Both the position numbers and the translations under genes were made by a program. DNA of 64,000 nt, from the NCBI GenBank assembly GCA_024235915.1, contig JACKLO010000023.1, positions 30,658 to 94,657 on the forward strand, given 5' to 3'. A model generated the notes under the pieces. The model saw only the letters and a program-made list of their open reading frames with translations. It was not told the origin of the DNA and made no database searches. The stretch comes from Burkholderiaceae bacterium (lineage in GTDB: Bacteria > Pseudomonadota > Gammaproteobacteria > Burkholderiales > Burkholderiaceae_C). Positions within the stretch are counted from its first letter, which is position 1; each line of letters starts with the position of its first letter. Shown here one piece after another: positions 16,193 to 25,000 of the stretch.

Positions 16193-18073
16193 ATGACTGT
16201 TCTGACGCCCGCATTGCTTCAGCTTCCCTGGCATCGGCCCCGACGGTGCGCGCGACGCGCGTCGCCGCGGTGGCCAACGGCACTTTTCGCCCTTGGGGTC
16301 CTCGGTCTTCTGACCTCGGCGGCCCCGGCGGCCCCGGCCACGGGCACGCCCACCCGCGCCGCAGCCACGACGGCCACATCGGAGGCCGCGGCGGCCTCGG
16401 CGGCCGCACCCGCGGCGTCCGCTGCCACCCCGGACAGCGCGCCTGCGGTGGCGTTCCAGTTCTGGTTGCCCGGCGACCCCGCGGTGCCCTGGGCCGACCT
16501 GGCCTATGCCGACGCACCCGACGACGCACCCCTGCAGGCACCGGTGCTGCGGCAGGAAACGCGCACGGCACTGGTCGAGCCGGGCAACCCGGTGTTCCTG
16601 CCCGAGGCCGAGAAGGTGCTGCTGGCCGAAGTCGAGGCGCTGGTGAAGGCCGACCAGGGCGAGCAGGCACGTGAACGGTACACAGCGCTGCTGACGCAGG
16701 TCGGTGGCGGCCAGGCCGAACTGGGCCTGGCCAACCTGCACCTGGTCGGTCAAGCCGGTGTGGCCCGCGACGTGGCGCTCGGCCTGCAATGGCTGGAGCG
16801 CGCCGCGCAGAAGGCGCCGCCGTTCTACTTCCATCTGGGCGACATCCTCTACCGCGGGCGCGGCGACGTGGCGGCGTCGCCGGAGGCTGCAGCGCGGGCC
16901 TGGAACCGCGGCCTGCGGCGGGGTTGCGGCCGCTGCGCCACCAGCCTGCTGGACTTCTGGCTGGGCCGCCGGCAGGGCGTCACCATTGCGGATGCCGACG
17001 CCTTTGCCTTTGCCGTCTGGGCGGCCGACGTGGGCAGTCTCCAGGGTCTTCCCGACCTGGAAAAGGTGGTGACGACGCTGGCGCAGGAGGGCCCGCGCCA
17101 GCTGCCCGCCGCTGTGGCCCTGGCCGACAAGGCGCAGGCGCTGGCGGGCACGCTGGATCACCGCTTCGGTGGCCTGGCGGCGGCCACCTTCGGCAGCTAC
17201 CGCACGGGTCTGGTCAATGCGCGTTGGGCCGACGTGCTGGCCATGGTGGATCGGGGTGACGGCGCCAAGGCCCTGCTGCGCGTGCTGGGCGTGAACCGCT
17301 TCACCGACCGCCAGTTCGGCCCCTTCCTGCTCCAGTACCACAGCGAGGCTCAGGCCAGCGACGCGCTGCGCAAGGGTGTGGGCGACCCGGCGATGCAGCT
17401 GATGCTGCAGTACGGCCTGGGCTGGGGCGTGTTGGCGCTCGCGCCAGAGGCTGGCCTGAGCGTGGCCCGTGGCGAGCAGACCCTGACCATCCAAGGTGGC
17501 GGCAAGCTGGCCAAGGGTGAACGCTTCAAGCGCCAGGACCTGCCCACGCTGGTGGCGCTGACGGGCCGGCAAGGCCTGTCGACCGCGGCGCTTCAGGCAG
17601 AAATCGCGCTCGGCGAGCAGCGCGTGGCCGCGGCGGCGTCACTGACGACAGCGCAGCGCTGTGTCAGCCACACCATCTACCGTGCAAAAGACGGCACCCG
17701 GGACAAGGCGCGCCGCGATGCCATTCGCAGCTACAAGGACACCGGCAGCTTCATCACCAGCTGCCTGACCCAGCTGCGCACGGCCGCCCAGCTGAATCCG
17801 CAGGACCGCCAGGTGCAGGGCTGGCTTCAGGACATCCGTGACTACACGATCCTGCGCGACGAACGGATCGCTCGCCACATCGCCGAACAGGACGCGCTCG
17901 ACCGCCAACGCGCCGCCAGTTCGCAGGCCGCGGCGGCGGCAGCGGCGCGCGACGCCGCCCGGCCCACAGTGGGCAGCCTGGGTTCCGGGGCCACATCGGC
18001 ACCCCGGGCCAAGCCCTGCCGCTGGAAGACCTACAGCGGCTACGGCGGCGGCCGGGTGTGCGTGACGGAGTGA
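16193..18073 (+). CDS. Sel1/TPR-like repeat protein with N-terminal membrane or signal segment
   Basis: A 626-aa protein of unknown function. I use the ATG at 16193. An N-terminal hydrophobic segment (TALFALGVLGLLTSAAPAAPA) suggests export, followed by an Ala/Thr-rich low-complexity linker to about residue 80. Residues about 130-260 contain Sel1-like helical pairs, for example GQAELGLANLHLVGQAGVARDVALGLQ with WLERAAQKA, then FYFHLGDILYRGRGDV. The C-terminus is a helical Ala/Arg-rich segment ending in a short basic, Cys-containing tail (KPCRWKTYSGYGG). It may share a transcript with the upstream regulator. Partners and role are not recognised. Confidence 0.7.
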   Translation: MTVLTPALLQLPWHRPRRCARRASPRWPTALFALGVLGLLTSAAPAAPATGTPTRAAATTATSEAAAASAAAPAASAATPDSAPAVAFQFWLPGDPAVPWADLAYADAPDDAPLQAPVLRQETRTALVEPGNPVFLPEAEKVLLAEVEALVKADQGEQARERYTALLTQVGGGQAELGLANLHLVGQAGVARDVALGLQWLERAAQKAPPFYFHLGDILYRGRGDVAASPEAAARAWNRGLRRGCGRCATSLLDFWLGRRQGVTIADADAFAFAVWAADVGSLQGLPDLEKVVTTLAQEGPRQLPAAVALADKAQALAGTLDHRFGGLAAATFGSYRTGLVNARWADVLAMVDRGDGAKALLRVLGVNRFTDRQFGPFLLQYHSEAQASDALRKGVGDPAMQLMLQYGLGWGVLALAPEAGLSVARGEQTLTIQGGGKLAKGERFKRQDLPTLVALTGRQGLSTAALQAEIALGEQRVAAAASLTTAQRCVSHTIYRAKDGTRDKARRDAIRSYKDTGSFITSCLTQLRTAAQLNPQDRQVQGWLQDIRDYTILRDERIARHIAEQDALDRQRAASSQAAAAAAARDAARPTVGSLGSGATSAPRAKPCRWKTYSGYGGGRVCVTE

Positions 18074-18098
18074 CCCCGCCCGGCGCGCCGGCGCGGGG
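18074..18098. terminator. Strong GC hairpin between convergent genes
   Basis: Outer arms ccccgc and gcgggg enclose ccggcgcgccgg, itself a palindrome. It fills the 28-bp gap between the convergent stops of the Sel1-like gene and the aldolase gene. There is no T-tract, so any termination would rely on the stem. Confidence 0.5.
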
Positions 18099-18101
18099 CC
18101 G

Positions 18102-18869
18102 TCAGTCGGCGTAGCCCGGCATTTCGCGGTCCAGTCGACGCCGCAGCGCCGGCCACACCAGCGCCGACCCTTGGCCGCGTGTGGCCACCTTGGCCGCGGC
18201 CGACGCACCCTGGATCACGGCCGGGTCCACCATCGTCAGCGGCGCGCCGCCGGCCATGGCCATCACCTGGATCTGGCACGACACCTCCAGCAGGTACATC
18301 GCCAGGAACGCATCGGGCACGGTGGCGCCCACGGTCAGCAGGCCGTGGTTGCGCAGGATGAGGTTGGTGCGGTCGCCGAGGTCGGCCTGCAGGCGGGCCT
18401 TCTCGTCGTCACGCACGGCCAGGCCTTCGTAGTCGTGATAGGCCAGCGAGCCCACCACCAGGCTCGCCTGTTGCGAGATCGGCAGCAGCCCGTCGCGCTG
18501 CGCGCTCACGGCCACGCCGGCACGCGTGTGGGTGTGCAGCACGCACTGCACGTCGGGCCGCGCCGCGTGCACCGCACTGTGGATCACGAAGCCGGCCGGG
18601 TTGACCGGGTGCGGTGAGTCGATGACCTTGCTGCACTGGTCGTCCACCTTCACCAGCGACGAGGCGGTGATCTCGTCGAACATCAGCCCGTAGGGGTTGA
18701 TGAGGAAGTGGTGCTCCGGCCCCGGCACGCGGGCGCTGATGTGCGTGAAGACCAGGTCGCTCCAGCCATGAAGCGCCACCAGCCGGTAGCAGGCGGCGAG
18801 GTCCACACGCAGGGCCCACTCCTCGGGGCTCACCTTTTCGCGCACGCTGGGGTCGGCAAACGGACTCAT
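18102..18869 (-). CDS. Class II aldolase/adducin family protein
   Basis: A 255-aa cytoplasmic protein of the zinc-dependent class II aldolase fold (fuculose-phosphate aldolase/adducin family). The ATG at 18869 is preferred because GGGAG lies 6 nt upstream. Zinc-ligand landmarks are HTHTRAGVAVS (His-x-His) and LRNHGLLTVG (third His). The opening LAACYRLVALHGWSDLVFTHISARVPG is typical of this family. The substrate cannot be read from the sequence; many bacterial members act on sugar phosphates or hydroxy-acids. It lies about 100 bp downstream of ureD on the same strand, with no obvious functional link. Confidence 0.85.
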   Translation of the reverse strand: MSPFADPSVREKVSPEEWALRVDLAACYRLVALHGWSDLVFTHISARVPGPEHHFLINPYGLMFDEITASSLVKVDDQCSKVIDSPHPVNPAGFVIHSAVHAARPDVQCVLHTHTRAGVAVSAQRDGLLPISQQASLVVGSLAYHDYEGLAVRDDEKARLQADLGDRTNLILRNHGLLTVGATVPDAFLAMYLLEVSCQIQVMAMAGGAPLTMVDPAVIQGASAAAKVATRGQGSALVWPALRRRLDREMPGYAD

Positions 18870-18969
18870 CGGGTACTCCCGCAACTGAGGCTGAATTCAC
18901 TGAACGGCGCAGCATGCGCCGTGAGCACCGGCCTGTGAAGCCCGGCGCGGGTAGTCCCGGGGTGGCGCC

Positions 18970-19794
18970 TCAAGTGCGCCAGATGCGCGGCGGGTGGGGC
19001 GCCAGTGACCAGGCGATCTGGCGCCAGGCGGCCCGCACGGCCTGCAGCAGCTGCATGGCCGGCTCCACACGCGGCGCCAGCACGCGCAACAGCACCAGGC
19101 GCGGGTCGGGTGCCGTGGCGCCGATGGCCAGGCCCGCCGTTGCAGGTGACGAGCGTGCAGCGTCGAGCAGTGCTTCGCGTTGCTCGGCCGGCCAGGCGGT
19201 GCCGGCAGCCACCCAGGCCGTGGCCAGCACACGATGCCCGGCCCAGCCCAGGGGCGAATCCAGCAGCCGCTGGTCCTCGCCGTCCACGGTGCCCTGGTCG
19301 AGCCAGACGCCGGGCCAGTGCAGCTGCTGGGTGAAGCGGCCATGGTCGAACGCCTCGCCGCCGGCGGGCAGGCCGAGCGCCAGCACGTCCCAGCCGATCA
19401 TCTGCGCGCCGGGGGCCAGGTCCAACCGCACGTCGTTGCGGGCGTGGCAGCCCCGGTAGGCGATGGTCTCCAGCGGCAGCCATTCCAGGCGTGCGCCGTC
19501 GTCCACCCGCAGGTGTGCGCGCTGCACGGCCTGCGGCCCGGCGCTGCGGTAGAACTTGGCCGCGCCGGGCGTCGTGACCAGCGCGTGCGTGCCGGCGGTG
19601 GCGTGCAGGTCGGTGGCCAGCACGTCCCCACCGACGATGCCGCCGGGCGGATGCACCACCACGTGATGGCAGATGGCCTCGCCTTCCGGGTACAGGGCCT
19701 GCAGTACCCGCAAGGGGCCCTCGTGACGGTCGTGCGCCACCGTGCGGCCGCCATCGCGCCGGTAATGCAGCGCCAGATGGGCGGTCCAGACCAT
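18970..19794 (-). CDS. ureD: Urease accessory protein UreD
   Basis: A 274-aa cytoplasmic scaffold that, with UreF and UreG, delivers nickel to apo-urease. The start is the ATG at 19794 (MVWTAHLALHYRRDGGRT); longer frames upstream would overlap the divergent gene at 19876. Family landmarks include HPPGGIVGGDVL, TTPGAAKFYRS, LEWLPLETIAY and GWDVLALGLPA. UreD is normally the first gene of ureDABCEFG, but no structural or other accessory urease gene is found in the window. The rest must lie elsewhere, or this copy is stranded. Confidence 0.9.
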   Translation of the reverse strand: MVWTAHLALHYRRDGGRTVAHDRHEGPLRVLQALYPEGEAICHHVVVHPPGGIVGGDVLATDLHATAGTHALVTTPGAAKFYRSAGPQAVQRAHLRVDDGARLEWLPLETIAYRGCHARNDVRLDLAPGAQMIGWDVLALGLPAGGEAFDHGRFTQQLHWPGVWLDQGTVDGEDQRLLDSPLGWAGHRVLATAWVAAGTAWPAEQREALLDAARSSPATAGLAIGATAPDPRLVLLRVLAPRVEPAMQLLQAVRAAWRQIAWSLAPHPPRIWRT

Positions 19795-19875
19795 GCCGGC
19801 AGTGTATCGGCCGTCATTCAAGTCGATGGGCCGCGCGCCGATACCGATGGCATCGAAAACCTCCTCGGGTGAAGC

Positions 19876-20583
19876 ATGGACAGCTCGATCTGGCGCCATC
19901 GCGCGCTCGCGGCATTTGGCCTGACGGCGGCCACGTTGGCGCACGCCGGCCTGCCGCTGTTGTCGGAGGACGCCGGCATCCTGGGCGGCGGTGGTGAGTG
20001 TGAGGTCGAAGCGGTGGCGGCGTCGGTGCGCGAGGCCGGGTCGAGCGCCCTGGAACATGCACTGGGGCTGGCCTGCGGCACCGGCTCCCGCTGGCAATGG
20101 GGCCTTGGCGTGGCCCGGGCGCGCGCCGATGGGGCCACCGCGCGTGGCTTGGCGCTGGGGGGCAAGGTCCTGCTGTGGGCGCCGTCGGAAGACGCCGCCG
20201 TCGTGCTGGCGCCGAACTTCGGCTGGGCCGACGACGGCAACGGCTGGCAGCACGCCAGCCAGGACTTCAACCTCGTCTACAGCGGCCCCTTGGCGCCGGA
20301 CTGGACGCTGCACCTGAACCTGGGGCACGGGCGTGACCGCCTGGCCGATGAACGCAGCACCGGCTGGTCGGTGGCGGCGGAGCATGCCGGCTTCGCCGCC
20401 GGCGGCCTGGTGCTGGCTCCGATGGCCGATCTGGCCGGCGACGACCGCGGTGCGCCTTGGTGGAACCTGGGCTTGCGGGCCACTGTCATCGAGGGCCAGC
20501 TGTGGCTGGCGGCGTCGTACGCGCGGCAGATGGACTCAGGCCGGGCTCGGCTCGCGACGCTGAGTGTGAAGCTGGCGTTCTGA
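19876..20583 (+). CDS. Putative outer-membrane protein of unknown function
   Basis: A 235-aa protein with an N-terminal signal peptide (ALAAFGLTAATLAHAG). The mature part alternates polar and hydrophobic residues in probable beta strands (WQWGLGVARARA, KVLLWAPSEDAAVVLAPNFGW, WTLHLNLGHGRD, LWLAASYARQM). The protein ends in a Phe after LSVKLA, the C-terminal aromatic typical of outer-membrane barrels. It is divergent from ureD with 81 bp between the starts. I do not recognise a family. A small transporter-like or porin-like barrel is a reasonable guess. Confidence 0.6.
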   Translation: MDSSIWRHRALAAFGLTAATLAHAGLPLLSEDAGILGGGGECEVEAVAASVREAGSSALEHALGLACGTGSRWQWGLGVARARADGATARGLALGGKVLLWAPSEDAAVVLAPNFGWADDGNGWQHASQDFNLVYSGPLAPDWTLHLNLGHGRDRLADERSTGWSVAAEHAGFAAGGLVLAPMADLAGDDRGAPWWNLGLRATVIEGQLWLAASYARQMDSGRARLATLSVKLAF

Positions 20584-20697
20584 GCCCCCTTGGCCGGGCT
20601 TGCCAGGCCCAGCCCCCGCAGGGCGCAAGGAAACCTGGGGCCGCCCGGTGTTTCCGTGAGAGACGGCAGCGGCCAAGGCGGCCGCCGGGATGCACCT

Positions 20698-21666
20698 TCA
20701 GGGCAGCACCAGCACCTTGCCCGGGGCGCCTTGTTCCACCGCTTCGTGGGCCGCGGCAATGTCGTCCAGCGGGTACACCAGCGGCTTCGGGTGACGCAGG
20801 CTGCCTCGCCCAAGCAAGTCGGTGATGCCGTCGATCGTCACGCGCAGCGCCTCGTCGGGCAGCCGGTAGACGATGAAGAAGCGCACGTCCACGAAGCCCA
20901 GGATCAGCGGCCGGAACGGCAAGGCCATGTCGGCCTGACCTGAGCCGTAGACCACCACTTGGCCGCCAAAGGCCAGCCAGTCGCCCCAGTGGCGGGCGTT
21001 GGCCGCGGCGTCGACCTCGACAATGGCGTCCGCGCCGCGGCCGTCATTCAGCGCCTTGACGCGGGCCGCCACGTCCTCGCGCCGGTAGTCGATGGTGGCG
21101 TCGGCGCCGGCCTCGCGCGCCAGGGCCGCCTTGGCCTCGCTGCTGACGAGGGCGATGACGCGCGCCCCGGCGGCGCGCGCCAGCTGCGTCACGTACAGCC
21201 CCACGGCACCGGCCGCACCCGGCACCAGCACCGTGCGGCCGAGCAATGCGCCCAGCTGCGCCACGGCGTGAAAGGCCGTCATGAGCGGGATGCCGATGGA
21301 CGCGCCGGTGTTGAAGTCCACGCTGTCGGGCAAGGGCACCGCCTGCCGCGCCGGCAGGGCCATGGCCTCGGCCGCCGTGCCCGCCGCGCGGCCCCACTGG
21401 CCATTCCACACCCACACCCGTTGGCCCACGCGCGCCGGGTCCACACCCTCGCCCACGGCATCGATGGTGCCGGCACCGTCGCTGTGCGGCACCACCCATG
21501 GAAACTCCATGCCCGGGCGGGCCCGGGTCTTGACGTCCGAAGGGTTGACGCCAGACGCCGCGATGCGAACGCGCACTTCGCCGGGTGCAGGCTCAGGCAA
21601 AGGCAGGTCTTCCAGGCGCAGGACGTCGCGGGCGAGGCCCTTGGTGCGGTAGACGGCGGCTTTCAT
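20698..21666 (-). CDS. NADPH:quinone oxidoreductase-like medium-chain dehydrogenase
   Basis: A 322-aa cytoplasmic enzyme of the zinc-free MDR superfamily. The N-terminal GroES-like part has PGEVRVRIAASGVNPSDVKTR, the family fingerprint, and HSDGAGTIDAVGEGVD. The cofactor domain shows VLVPGAAGAVGLYVTQLARAAGARVIALV (nucleotide-binding GxxGxxG). The zinc-ligand Cys/His set of alcohol dehydrogenases is absent, consistent with the quinone oxidoreductase/crotonyl-type branch. It stands alone, convergent with the outer-membrane-like gene. The physiological substrate is unknown. Confidence 0.9.
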   Translation of the reverse strand: MKAAVYRTKGLARDVLRLEDLPLPEPAPGEVRVRIAASGVNPSDVKTRARPGMEFPWVVPHSDGAGTIDAVGEGVDPARVGQRVWVWNGQWGRAAGTAAEAMALPARQAVPLPDSVDFNTGASIGIPLMTAFHAVAQLGALLGRTVLVPGAAGAVGLYVTQLARAAGARVIALVSSEAKAALAREAGADATIDYRREDVAARVKALNDGRGADAIVEVDAAANARHWGDWLAFGGQVVVYGSGQADMALPFRPLILGFVDVRFFIVYRLPDEALRVTIDGITDLLGRGSLRHPKPLVYPLDDIAAAHEAVEQGAPGKVLVLP

Positions 21667-22076
21667 GGGTGGGTGGCAGGCTGCAGGGCGTCAGGTGCGG
21701 CCGCAACGGCATGTCGCGGCGGCCGGGGGCAAGATGTCTTGATCATCGCAGCTTCACCGGTGCCGATGTGTCCGCCAGGGATTGCACGCGGAGATGCGGG
21801 AAAACCCGCCGATCGGTTTGGCAGCCGGGTCCGGCACCGTCCCCGGTTTGCCTCCGGTCAAGCGCCGTCGCGGCGATCGAGCGCCTGACGCGCCAGCTTG
21901 GTGCCCGGCCAGCCCCCTGAACGCGGGGTCATCCCAAAAAGGGAGGTGGTGGGTGGTCACGGGCGGGTAGTAGAACGCGTCATCGCATTCGCATGCATGT
22001 GTTTCAGGGTCGTTGCCAGGGTGTCGCCATCTGATACCCAGCCATCGCGCGGCCCACCTCAACCGCGGCCACTGCC
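21667..22076. other. 410-bp non-coding leader before the giant surface-protein gene
   Basis: No convincing gene is seen. It holds a small perfect hairpin, gcggg-aaaa-cccgc (21796-21809), a run of five A before gggagg at about 21936-21945, and a comparatively AT-rich stretch at 21970-22010 (catcgcattcgcatgcatgtg) that could hold the promoter. It sits upstream of both the dehydrogenase gene (leftward) and the giant gene (rightward), so it should contain divergent promoters. I could not match it to a known riboswitch. Confidence 0.45.
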
Positions 22077-25000
22077 ATGAACAAGCACCTCCTGTCGAAC
22101 GTCCACGCCTTGGCCATCGGCCGCCTCCGGCATGTCGAGCGCGGGGTCCAGCCCGATGGCAGCAGCCTGCTCGTGTGGCCGGTGGTCGACGGCGGACGTT
22201 GGCTCGGTCTGGACGCCCAGCGGCTGGCGGCCGATGGTCAGCCGGTGGCGCCGGTGCAGGTGCTGTTGCGCGCGCCGCTGCCTGAGCCGGCGGCACTTGC
22301 GCTGAAGGTGGCCGCCACGAGCGACGGTGGATTTGCCGTGTCCTGGCGCGGCGCGGCCGACGCGAACGGCGGCGTCCATCGCCTTTCACTGGACGCTGCT
22401 GCACAGCCAGTGGTCGATGGCGCCGAGGTGGGTGACGCAACGCGCACGGCTGCACCGGGATCGGTGGCGGGTGGTGCTGCGATCGATTCGATGGCGCTGG
22501 CGGGGGCGCAACCCACGGCCCTCGGTGGCAAGGACGCCGCTGGGGGGCGGGACACTGGCGTCGTCACCAAGATCCCCGACGCCCCGCTGTCCGCCGGCCC
22601 GCTGCCCACGCCGCTGGCCCATGGTGAAGAGCGCATCAACGCCTACACCACCAGCACGCAGGACAACCCGGAAGTGGCCGCCCTGGCCAACGGGCGTTAC
22701 GTGGTCGTGTGGGATTCCGCCGGCCAGGATGGCAGCGGCACCGGCATCTACGCGCAGCTGTTCGAATCCAACGGCCGTGCCGTGGGGCCGGAGTGGCGAG
22801 TCAGCGGCCGCACGCTGGGCGAGCAGGACTACCCGCAGGTCGTGGGCCTGAGCGATGGCGGCTTCGTCGTCGTCTGGGAAGACAACCAGGGTGTGGACGG
22901 GGCCGGCTGGAGCGTCCAGGCCCAGCGCTACGACGCCAACGGCGTGCCGCAGGGCTCGGCCTTCACGGTCAACACCACCACGGCGGGCAACCAGTACCAC
23001 GGCACGGCGGCTGCCTTCGACGGCGGTTTTGCGGTGGCCTGGTCGTCCGACAACGGCGGCAACGACATCTACCTCAAGGCGTTCGACAACGCAGGCGTGG
23101 CCACGATGGCCGAGGTCCGCGTCTCCACCGTGCCGGGCCAGCCCGGCACGGCCCAACCGGGCACGCAGTACTTCCCCGACATCACGGCCGATGCCGCCGG
23201 CAACCTGGTCATCGTCTGGCATGACCAGAGCGGCAACGACGGATCCGGCTACGGCGTCTTCGGCCGTCGCTGGGACGCGACCACGGCGCAGTTGTCCGAC
23301 ACCTTCGTGGTCAACAGCACCACCAGCGGCAACCAGAGCTACCCGGACCAGAACTACCGCCCGCAGGTGTCCATGCTCAACGACGGTGGGTTCGTCGTCG
23401 TGTGGACGTCCGACAGCAACGACGGCTCCGGCTGGGGCATCGTCGGCCAGCGTTTCGACGCCACCACGGCCAAGGTGGGCGGCGAGTTCCTGGTCAACAA
23501 CGGGACGTCCGGCAGCCAGTACATGCCCACCGTCACCGGGCAGAGCACCGGCGGCTTCACGGTGGCCTGGTTCAACGACGGGTCCACCACCGGCACCAGC
23601 AACGACGTGCTGATCCGCGAGTACGACGCCAATGGCGTCGCGCTCGGCTCGGAGGTCAAGCTGGTCTCCGACAGCAACAGCACCGAGTACCAGCCGTCGA
23701 TCGCCGACCTGGGCAACGGCAACTTCGTCGTCGTCTACGCCGACTACGACAACGCCGCGGGCGGCAACAGCACCTACGAGATCGCCCAGCAGCTGTTCGG
23801 CAGTGGCCCGGCGCTGCAGCGGGGTGGCACGCCGGTCCTGGCCGACTTCGGCGGCACCGTCACCTTCGGCGAAAACGCGGTCAACGGCGCGCCTCAGGTC
23901 ATTGATCCGGTGGTCAGCCTGACCCACACCGCGTCGGCGGATTTCGACGGCGGCTTCCTCGACCTGTTCTACCTGCAGGGCGGCGAAGCGAGCGACCAGC
24001 TGGGGGTGCGCCACGTCGGCAACGGCGCGGGCCAGATCGGCGTGTCGGGCAGCACCGTGAGCTTCGGTGGCGTGGCGTTTGCCACCATCAGTGGCGGCGG
24101 CAACGGCAGCAACCTCGTCATCAGCTTCCAGGCAGGAGCCAGCGTCGATGCCGTGGAGGCGCTGATCGAGAACCTCACGTACGCCAGCACCTCGTCGAGC
24201 CCTGCGGCCAGCCGGCAGCTGGCGCTGCGCATCAGCGACGGCGATGGGGGATCCACCGAGGCCGCGGAGGTCACGATCCACGTCACACCGGAACTCGACG
24301 GAGCGCCGGTGGTGCACGCCGACGTGCAGGTCAACGCCTACGCCGCGGGCGACCAGACTGAGCCCGCCATCGCGGTGCTCACCGACGGCAGCTACGTCAT
24401 CGCCTGGCAGTCGAATGGCCAGGATGGCAATGGCTGGGGCATCTACCTCCAGCGCTTCGCGGCCAACGGCGAACCCATCGGCCCCGAACTGCGGGCGAAT
24501 GCCCAGACCACGAGCAACCAGGAACTGCCGCAGATCGCCGCGCTGAGCGATGGCGGTTATGTGCTTGTCTGGCAGGACCAGGGCGGACTCGACGGGTCGA
24601 GCTGGTCGGTCGTCGGCCAGCGCTACAGCGCCGACGGCACGCCGCAGGGGGCGAACTTCATCGTCAACACGACCACTTCCGGTGGCCAATACCACCCGTC
24701 GGTGGCGGCGTACGACGGCGGGTTCGCCGTCGCCTGGGCTTCGGACCAGGGCAACGACGACATCTACCTCAAGCGGTACGACAACGCCGGAAACACGGTG
24801 CTCGGCGAGACCCTGGTGTCCACCGTGGTCGGTGACCCGGGCACGGCGCAGGCGGGCACGCAGTACTACCCCGACATCGTCGCCAAGGCCAATGGCGACC
24901 TCGTCATCGTCTGGCACGACAGCGGCAGCAACGACGGTTCGTCCTATGGCGTCTACGGCCGCCTGTGGAACGCCGGCACCCAGACCTTCTCCGACGCCTT

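Noticed and set aside
18969..20385. Extending ureD upstream to a 471-aa protein
   Set aside because: The extension overlaps the divergent gene at 19876 and has no UreD similarity; the ATG at 19794 gives a normal-length UreD.
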